In this document: positions 6,648 to 10,637 of the stretch, in pieces
Layout of the letters: every line of letters starts with the position of its first letter
How positions within the stretch are numbered: the stretch's first letter is position 1
Assembly: GCA_947455585.1 (NCBI GenBank)
Contig: CANGOY010000046.1
Location: 1 to 10,637, forward strand
Reading direction: 5' to 3'
Source: Comamonadaceae bacterium
GTDB taxonomy: Bacteria; Pseudomonadota; Gammaproteobacteria; Burkholderiales; Burkholderiaceae_C
Length of the DNA: 10,637 nt
Position numbers and translations under genes: made by a program
Notes under the pieces: generated by a model
The model's database searches: none
What the model was told of the DNA's origin: nothing
The model's input: only the letters and a program-made list of their open reading frames with translations

Positions 6648-7502
6648 ATGAAATTCAAAGGCACAGACAACTACGTTGCCACCCAAGATTTGATGCTGGC
6701 TGTCAACGCCGCTATCGCGCTCAAACGCCCGTTGCTGGTCAAGGGCGAGCCCGGCACCGGCAAAACCATGCTGGCCGAAGAAGTGGCACAAGCTTTGGGC
6801 ATGCCTTTGTTGCAGTGGCACATCAAGTCCACCACCAAAGCCCAGCAAGGTTTGTACGAGTACGACGCCGTCAGCCGCTTGCGCGACAGCCAAATGGCTG
6901 ACCGCGAAAGCGCTGAGCGCGTGAAAGACATCAACAACTACATCCTCAAAGGTGTGTTGTGGCAGGCCTTCACCGCCGAAGAACCCGTGGCCTTGCTGAT
7001 TGACGAGATTGACAAAGCCGACATTGAGTTCCCCAACGACTTGCTGCGCGAGCTGGACCGCATGGAGTTTTATTGCTACGAAACGCGCCAGCTCATCAAG
7101 GCTAAAAACCGCCCGCTGGTTTTCATCACCTCGAACAACGAGAAAGAGCTGCCCGACGCGTTTTTACGCCGCTGCTTCTTTCACTACATCAAGTTCCCCG
7201 ATGCCGACACCATGCGCCACATCGTGCAGGTGCACTTCCCCACCATCAAGCAAGACTTGCTGAGCGTGGCGATGAAAACCTTCTTTGACATTCGTAATTT
7301 GCCGGGTCTTAAGAAGAAGCCCTCGACGAGTGAGCTGATTGACTGGTTGAAGTTGTTGGTAGCGGAAGACATTCCCCTCGAAGCACTGCAAACCGCAGAC
7401 GACAAAGTGTCCATCCCGCCGCTGGTGGGCGCCCTGCTTAAAAACGAACAAGACACCACGCTGTTTGAAAAGCTGGTGTTCATGCAAAGCCGCAACCGAT
7501 AA
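6648..7502 (+). CDS. MoxR-family AAA+ ATPase
   Basis: This 284-residue cytoplasmic ATPase forms ring complexes and remodels client proteins, usually with a VWA-domain partner encoded beside it. Walker A is GEPGTGKT (33-40). Walker B is ALLIDEIDKAD (115-125), with Asp119 and the catalytic Glu120. Sensor 1 is FITSNN (159-164), and DAFLRRCFF (170-178) carries the arginine-finger region. The family insert near LYEYDAVSRLRD (69-80) is present. The C-terminal lid begins near 235 with TSELIDWLKLL. The length is normal for the single-domain MoxR groups. The gene heads a tight run: a 71-codon gene 11 nt downstream, then the CoxE-like VWA gene 9 nt later. This context resembles coxD-coxE or PA2707-type pairs. 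No CO dehydrogenase, gas-vesicle or nitric-oxide reductase genes are near, so the client is unknown. Confidence 0.93.
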   Translation: MKFKGTDNYVATQDLMLAVNAAIALKRPLLVKGEPGTGKTMLAEEVAQALGMPLLQWHIKSTTKAQQGLYEYDAVSRLRDSQMADRESAERVKDINNYILKGVLWQAFTAEEPVALLIDEIDKADIEFPNDLLRELDRMEFYCYETRQLIKAKNRPLVFITSNNEKELPDAFLRRCFFHYIKFPDADTMRHIVQVHFPTIKQDLLSVAMKTFFDIRNLPGLKKKPSTSELIDWLKLLVAEDIPLEALQTADDKVSIPPLVGALLKNEQDTTLFEKLVFMQSRNR

Positions 7503-7513
7503 GGAACTCACGC

Positions 7514-7729
7514 ATGTTTGCATCTCTTATGGAAGGCCTGACCGACGCCATTGGTTTTGTGGCGGGTGCACTGCTGGGCTACGGTGTAGGCGCTGCTTTT
7601 GGCCTAGACCTGTTTGCTCCGGGTTATGGCACTGGCAGCATCATTGCCATTTTGTTGGTGGGCATTGGGGGCGGCATGAGTTTGCAAGCAGCACGCCACT
7701 TTCGCGCGCCAAAGGCTGACGCCGAATAA
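7514..7729 (+). CDS. Small two-helix membrane protein with a glycine zipper, between moxR and VWA genes
   Basis: I do not recognise a named family. The 71-residue protein has two hydrophobic stretches, about 12-34 and 41-60, joined by a short DLFAPGYGTG turn. It ends in a polar, mildly basic tail (RHFRAPKADAE). The first helix, GFVAGALLGYGVGAAFG (14-30), places glycine at 14, 18, 22, 26 and 30, a perfect GxxxG series on one helix face. This is the kind of pattern that supports tight helix packing or oligomerisation in membranes. The second helix has GIGGG near 50-54. The ATG follows TAAGGAACTCACGC, with AAGGAA as ribosome-binding site. The gene lies 11 nt after the ATPase and 9 nt before the VWA gene, so it is very probably translated and part of the operon. 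A role as membrane anchor, pore or client for the ATPase/VWA pair is inference. Confidence 0.8.
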   Translation: MFASLMEGLTDAIGFVAGALLGYGVGAAFGLDLFAPGYGTGSIIAILLVGIGGGMSLQAARHFRAPKADAE

Positions 7730-7738
7730 ACCACGCCC

Positions 7739-8923
7739 ATGCTGATTGACTTCTTCTACACCCTGCGCGCTGCCAAGCTGCCGGTTTCGGTGAAGGAGTA
7801 CCTGACCCTGCTCGAAGCACTGCAAGCGCAGGTGGTGGGACCGGGCAGCGATGCGTGCAGCTTGGATGACTTTTACTTTTTAAGTCGCCTCATCCTCGTC
7901 AAAGACGAAAAACATTACGACAAATTTGACCGCGCGTTTGGTGCGTACTTCAAAGGCGTAGAGCTGCTGACAGACTTCACCCAAGACGTGCCACTCGATT
8001 GGCTAGAAAAAATTCTTCAAAAAGAACTCACGCCAGAGCAAAAAGCCGCCATCGAAAAAATGGGCTGGGACGAGTTGATGGAGACGTTGAAGAAACGTAT
8101 CGAAGAACAAAAAGAACGCCACGAAGGCGGCAACAAGTGGATTGGCACGGGCGGTACATCGCCCTTTGGCAATGGTGGCTACAACCCACAAGGCATTCGC
8201 ATTGGCGGCAAAGGCGGCAATAAAAGCGCCGTGAAAGTGTGGGACCAACGCAGCTACCGCGACTACGACGACACCCAAGAGCTGGGCACCCGCAACATCA
8301 AAGTGGCCTTGCGACGGTTGCGTCGTTTTGCCCGCGAAGGCTCGGCCGAAGAGCTTGACTTGGACGGCACCATTCACAAGACAGCAGCCAACGCAGGTTT
8401 CTTAGACATATTGATGCGCCCCGAGCGCCACAATAATGTGAAGGTATTGCTGCTGATGGATGTGGGCGGCACCATGGACGATCACATCGCCCGCGTGGAA
8501 GAACTGTTCAGCGCAGCCAAAGCCGAGTTCAAACACCTCGAGTTTTATTACTTCCACAACTGCGTGTACGACTTTATGTGGCGCAACAACAAGCGCCGCT
8601 ATGCCGAGAAGTTTGAAACCTGGGACATCATTCGCAAGTACAACAAAGACTACAAGCTCATTTTCATTGGCGACGCCACCATGAGCCCGTATGAAATTGT
8701 GCAGCCCGGCGGCAGCGTGGAATACAACAACGAAGAAGCCGGAGCCGAATGGCTGCAACGCCTGCTGCACGCCTTTCCCAAATTTGCGTGGATCAACCCC
8801 GAACCACAAGGCGTTTGGCAATACCGCCAAAGCATTGCCATGATTCAACAAATCGTAAGCAATCGCATGTTCCCGCTCACGCTCAAAGGCTTGGAAGAAG
8901 CCATGCGGATGCTGAGTAAATAA
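7739..8923 (+). CDS. CoxE-like von Willebrand factor A domain protein
   Basis: This 394-residue cytoplasmic partner of MoxR-type ATPases matches the VWA_CoxE family. The N-terminus (MLIDFFYTLRAAKLPVSVKEYL) and the region to about 125 are helical and charged. Residues 129-162 form a glycine-rich linker including NKWIGTGGTSPFG and GGYNPQGIRIGG. The VWA core starts near 232 with NNVKVLLLMDVGGTMDDH. The metal-ion-dependent adhesion site reads D241-V-G-G-T245 rather than the classic DxSxS. IFIGDATMSPYEI (308-320) and WLQRLLHAFPKFAWINP (338-354) follow in family order. It ends TLKGLEEAMRML, typical of the family. No good ribosome-binding site precedes the ATG, so translation is likely coupled to the small membrane-protein gene, whose stop is 9 nt away. 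It probably docks a client and the ATPase ring; the client is not identifiable. Confidence 0.9.
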   Translation: MLIDFFYTLRAAKLPVSVKEYLTLLEALQAQVVGPGSDACSLDDFYFLSRLILVKDEKHYDKFDRAFGAYFKGVELLTDFTQDVPLDWLEKILQKELTPEQKAAIEKMGWDELMETLKKRIEEQKERHEGGNKWIGTGGTSPFGNGGYNPQGIRIGGKGGNKSAVKVWDQRSYRDYDDTQELGTRNIKVALRRLRRFAREGSAEELDLDGTIHKTAANAGFLDILMRPERHNNVKVLLLMDVGGTMDDHIARVEELFSAAKAEFKHLEFYYFHNCVYDFMWRNNKRRYAEKFETWDIIRKYNKDYKLIFIGDATMSPYEIVQPGGSVEYNNEEAGAEWLQRLLHAFPKFAWINPEPQGVWQYRQSIAMIQQIVSNRMFPLTLKGLEEAMRMLSK

Positions 8924-8944
8924 TTCTTACAACAGGAGACAACC

Positions 8945-9427
8945 ATGACCGAAGACCAACAAGACATTGAAGCAACTACGCTTTTGGCACATCCAACACA
9001 ACTGTTAATTCCCCAACTTCAGCCGTTTTACGATGCGGTCAAACCGCTGTCTTGGTTGCTGATTCGCTTGACAGTGGGTTTGATGTTATTGCCACATGGC
9101 ATCCCCAAGCTCCTCGCGGGCGTTGAGTCGACAGCGGCATCTGCGCTGACAAAACGGGGCATCGAAGCGGCAGAACCACTGGCTATTGTGTTAATTTTTC
9201 TCGAAACCATTGGCGGCTTGTGCATTGCTCTCGGTTTGTTCACACGTTTCTTTGCTGCGGCCATCACCGTGGAAATGATGGTTATCAGCTACCACTACCT
9301 GCCCAAATTTGGATGGACGGGCCCAGGCTATGAATACACCTTGATGTGGGGGCTCATCATGTTTGCAATCGCATTGCGCGGTGGCGGTCCCTATTCGTTA
9401 GACCTAAAGTTGGGCAAAGAGTTGTAA
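8945..9427 (+). CDS. DoxX family inner-membrane protein
   Basis: The 160-residue integral membrane protein has four predicted helices at about 36-56, 77-99, 102-118 and 130-146. DoxX hallmarks are the first helix ending LMLLPHGIPKLL, ETIGGLCIALGLFTRFFA (87-104), and a final helix running into LRGGGPYSLD. Family members include subunits tied to thiosulfate:quinone oxidation in archaea and many bacterial proteins of unknown role, some linked to redox stress. The hydrophilic first 30 residues are longer than in many relatives. A strong ribosome-binding site (AGGAGA, 8934-8939) fixes the start. The gene lies 21 nt after the VWA gene on the same strand, so cotranscription with the MoxR cluster is likely. 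Nothing in the sequence shows whether it works with that machinery. Confidence 0.87.
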   Translation: MTEDQQDIEATTLLAHPTQLLIPQLQPFYDAVKPLSWLLIRLTVGLMLLPHGIPKLLAGVESTAASALTKRGIEAAEPLAIVLIFLETIGGLCIALGLFTRFFAAAITVEMMVISYHYLPKFGWTGPGYEYTLMWGLIMFAIALRGGGPYSLDLKLGKEL

Positions 9428-9453
9428 TGACTCGCTACCCACGAAGAGGCGCC

Positions 9454-9459
9454 TAAAAT
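9454..9459 (+). promoter_or_regulatory. -10 element for the tRNA-Arg gene
   Basis: TAAAAT matches the sigma-70 -10 consensus at five of six positions and ends 11 nt before the tRNA, giving a leader of only a few nucleotides. No good -35 is seen at the usual spacing (9431-9436 reads CTCGCT). The call rests on the hexamer and its position; transcription from the upstream doxX gene is the alternative. Confidence 0.35.
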
Positions 9460-9470
9460 GCTTGTTGGCT

Positions 9471-9545
9471 GCCGCCATAGTTCAATGGATAGAACTCTCC
9501 CCTCCTAAGGGAGTGATGCAGGTTCGATTCCTGCTGGAGGCACCA
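9471..9545 (+). tRNA. tRNA-Arg(CCU)
   Basis: A complete cloverleaf can be folded. The acceptor strands are GCCGCCA (9471-9477) and TGGAGGC (9535-9541). The D stem is GTTC/GAAC (9480-9483 with 9492-9495) around loop AATGGATA. The anticodon stem is CTCCC/GGGAG (9497-9501 with 9509-9513) around loop CTCCTAA. The T stem is GCAGG/CCTGC (9518-9522 with 9530-9534) around TTCGATT. The anticodon CCT at 9504-9506 reads AGG codons, giving arginine. The discriminator is A9542 and the CCA end is encoded (9543-9545). The fourth acceptor pair is G9474-A9538, a mismatch; all other stems pair fully. Confidence 0.93.
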
Positions 9546-9551
9546 CCTCAC

Positions 9552-9568
9552 TTGGCGCACAGCGCCAA
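9552..9568. repeat. Perfect 7-bp inverted repeat just after the tRNA
   Basis: TTGGCGC (9552-9558) and GCGCCAA (9562-9568) are perfect reverse complements around ACA, starting 6 nt after the tRNA CCA. It could be a transcription-ending or 3'-processing hairpin for the tRNA, but no T run follows on either strand. On the minus strand it falls at the end of the pilT-like homology. Confidence 0.45.
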
Positions 9569-10064
9569 ACCCCTCTGGGTACTTCGCATGGTGAAAAACC
9601 TCTTGCGCCTCTATCGAACCCTGCTGCACCAAAGCGGTCAAGCTTTGATCTAGTGTCTGCATGCCCACCACACTTCCCGTTTGAATGGCCGAATACAGTT
9701 GCGCCACTTTACCTTCGTGGATCAGGTTGCGCACGGCGTTGAGCGACTCAGACAACATGCTGCGCGCCATGTCTTTTTCTTTGGTAGGAAACACACCGAC
9801 GATGCGGTCCATGGTTTTGGCTGCGCTTGAGGTGTGCAATGTGCCCAACACTAAGCCGCGCGGCTTGTGCATCAGCTCGGCCAAGATAGGCGGCACATGC
9901 ATGGCCCTTATCAAGGCCACACGAAGGTCATCGTGCATCAGCGCCTCATCCGTCAAGAGCATTAAATCGCCATCAACTCTGAGCATGGTAGGCACGCCAG
10001 AGGACAAATGCAAGTCAGATGCACGCCGGCTGACGCATTGAACTAATAAGTGTTGAACATCTAT
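9567..10064 (-). pseudogene. pilT: pilT remnant (twitching-motility retraction ATPase), internally deleted
   Basis: Intact PilT is a hexameric ATPase of about 345 residues that retracts type IV pili. Here only about 165 residues of homology remain. The N-terminal IDVQHLLVQCVSRRASDLHL and VPTMLRVDGD are clear, then the text jumps to VPPILAELMHKPRGLVL, then directly to GTLHTSSAAKTMDRI and DMARSMLSESLNAV, then to RNLIHEGKVAQLYSAIQTG and GMQTLDQSLT, ending at AKYPEGF. The Walker A, Asp-box, Walker B and most nucleotide-binding residues are missing. The three apparent deletions keep one frame open. Where the family start Met should be (10062-10064) there is ATA; the open frame begins at a GTG at 10095-10097 and runs past the homology, antisense through the tRNA, to 9453. 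It cannot be an active ATPase. I call it a decaying copy, but a translated fragment cannot be excluded. Confidence 0.82.
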
Positions 10065-10183
10065 GTATTTCTTTGTATCAAAGAAGCAACTCAGCACAGT
10101 ATGGGTGACGGGCTAATTTTTGATGAGCAAGCGCCTTCATCGATGCACAAACTAGGGTGAACACCAATAAATTGCCCCGTGCC

Positions 10184-10212
10184 TTGACCTATGCGGGCTT
10201 AGAGCCTAAAAA
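10184..10212 (+). promoter_or_regulatory. Candidate sigma-70 promoter for the HU gene
   Basis: TTGACC (10184-10189) and TAAAAA (10207-10212) are spaced 17 nt apart. They match the -35 consensus at five of six positions and the -10 at four of six. The predicted start near 10219 gives a leader of about 74 nt before the HU ATG. This is the best promoter-like pair in the 195-nt region 10098-10292, which holds no other gene I can support. Confidence 0.45.
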
Positions 10213-10248
10213 ATCATCGAAATCAAAAGATCAAACCTGCTAAACACT

Positions 10249-10262
10249 TGCCAAAAATGGCA
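10249..10262. repeat. Inverted repeat TGCCA-N4-TGGCA in the HU leader
   Basis: TGCCA (10249-10253) and TGGCA (10258-10262) are perfect reverse complements separated by AAAA. It lies 30 nt upstream of the HU ATG and downstream of the candidate promoter. It could be an operator or a small leader stem; at this length it may also be chance. Confidence 0.3.
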
Positions 10263-10280
10263 CAATGCACCCGTTTTAAC

Positions 10281-10286
10281 AAGGAA
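10281..10286 (+). promoter_or_regulatory. Ribosome-binding site fixing the HU start
   Basis: AAGGAA lies six nucleotides before the ATG at 10293. It decides against the in-frame upstream ATG at 10248, which would add 15 residues (MPKMAQCTRFNKEPL) not found in HU proteins. Confidence 0.75.
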
Positions 10287-10292
10287 CCACTC

Positions 10293-10577
10293 ATGAACAA
10301 AACTGAATTGATCGAAGCCGTTGCAGCTCACACAGAATTGACAAAGGCCGACGCTGGCCGCGCTGTCAATGCCATCATCGACGTCATCACGCACGCTGTT
10401 GCGAAAAAAGACGACGTGCAATTGATCGGCTTCGGCACTTTCAAAGCTGCTGCTCGCGATGCACGCACTGGCAAAAACCCACGCACTGGCGAAGCCTTGA
10501 AAATCGCAGCGGCTGTGGTGCCTCGCTTCACTGCCGGCGCAGCCTTTAACGCTGCTGTGAACACCAAGAAGAAGTAA
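10293..10577 (+). CDS. HU-family DNA-binding protein
   Basis: This 94-residue nucleoid protein dimerises, bends DNA without strong sequence preference and compacts the chromosome. The start MNKTELIEAVAAHTELTKADAGRAVNAII is the helical HU dimerisation region. GFGTF (about 48-52) leads into the DNA-binding arm, whose tip ARTGKNPRTGEALKI carries the RxGxNPxTG signature including the intercalating proline. The C-terminal helix contains PRFTAGAAFNAAVN and ends KKK. The length matches HU, whose family size is about 90-95 residues. IHF subunits differ in the arm and ends, so HU is preferred, but whether it is the HupA or HupB type cannot be told. It has a good ribosome-binding site, a plausible promoter at 10184-10212 and a strong terminator 18 nt after the stop, so it is probably monocistronic. 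Confidence 0.94.
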   Translation: MNKTELIEAVAAHTELTKADAGRAVNAIIDVITHAVAKKDDVQLIGFGTFKAAARDARTGKNPRTGEALKIAAAVVPRFTAGAAFNAAVNTKKK

Positions 10578-10595
10578 TTCTTCGCGTTCACGCAC

Positions 10596-10629
10596 AAAAG
10601 CGGCATCGGGTCACCGAGCCGCTTTTTTT
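10596..10629 (+). terminator. Rho-independent terminator of the HU gene
   Basis: AAAAGCGGC (10596-10604) pairs with GCCGCTTTT (10618-10626). The stem continues, after a single bulged A, with TCGG/CCGA around a GTCA loop. A run of seven T (10623-10629) follows directly. This is a textbook intrinsic terminator. Confidence 0.93.
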
Positions 10630-10637
10630 ACGTCTGA

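Noticed and set aside
8402..8851. 149-codon minus-strand frame inside the VWA gene
   Set aside because: It is a shadow of the VWA coding sequence, with no family resemblance and no ribosome-binding site of note.
9523..9545. Possible att site: search for a second copy of the tRNA 3' end
   Set aside because: No repeat of the T-arm/acceptor sequence was found elsewhere in the window and there is no integrase.
9462..9653. 63-codon + strand frame over the tRNA
   Set aside because: It runs through the tRNA and antisense to the pilT remnant; nothing suggests translation.
9453..10097. The whole minus-strand frame as an intact novel protein
   Set aside because: The central residues are unmistakably PilT segments in order, with the catalytic core missing, and its last part is only the complement of a tRNA.
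10258..10275. TGGCAC as a possible sigma-54 -24 element upstream of HU
   Set aside because: The required GC-containing -12 element (TTGCA-like) is missing at the right spacing.
10248..10292. Upstream start for HU
   Set aside because: It adds 15 residues absent from HU proteins; the AAGGAA before the ATG at 10293 fits far better.

Overview
This window looks like chromosomal DNA from a betaproteobacterium of the order Burkholderiales, most likely a Comamonadaceae-type organism (Limnohabitans, Rhodoferax or a relative). The pointers are a periplasmic Bug-type solute receptor next to a class III CoA-transferase, a DUF1841 protein, an Azotobacter-type ferredoxin-NADP reductase, moderately high GC with C/G-rich third codon positions, and the recurrent leader ACAGGAGACAA(A)CCATG in front of two genes. 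The genus is an inference. No phage, transposase, CRISPR array or rRNA is visible.

Layout. 1-348 is the 3' part of trmL, cut by the window edge. After a 125-nt gap with an FNR/ANR-like box and a hairpin come fpr (474-1250), a DUF1841 gene (1263-1697), a secreted Bug receptor (1745-2737) and a CaiB/BaiF CoA-transferase (2741-3925), all on + with small gaps. A transglutaminase-like protease gene follows (3984-4847). It runs head-on into an AraC-family regulator on the minus strand (4861-5700), which lies downstream of a Crp/Fnr-superfamily regulator gene on the same strand (5771-6454). A 193-nt divergent intergenic region separates these regulators from a compact + strand cluster: a MoxR-type AAA+ ATPase (6648-7502), a 71-residue membrane protein with a perfect five-glycine zipper (7514-7729), a CoxE-like VWA protein (7739-8923) and a DoxX-family membrane protein (8945-9427). 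Then come tRNA-Arg(CCU) (9471-9545), a decayed pilT on the minus strand (about 9567-10064), and an HU gene (10293-10577) with a strong intrinsic terminator at the right edge.

How the genes may work together. The MoxR ATPase and the VWA protein form the classic chaperone-like pair, in which the AAA+ ring remodels a client presented by the metal-binding VWA partner. Between them lies an unrecognised two-helix membrane protein that could anchor or channel the complex in the inner membrane, and DoxX follows 21 nt downstream. This is the best candidate here for an under-described system. The Bug receptor and CoA-transferase probably serve uptake and CoA activation of an organic acid, although no TctA/TctB membrane partners are in the window. 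The FNR-like box suggests oxygen-responsive control of fpr.

The most unusual single locus is the pilT remnant. It lacks the Walker A, Asp-box and Walker B regions through what look like three in-frame deletions, has ATA where the family start codon would be, and reads on antisense through the neighbouring tRNA gene. That tRNA itself shows a G-A mismatch in its acceptor stem.
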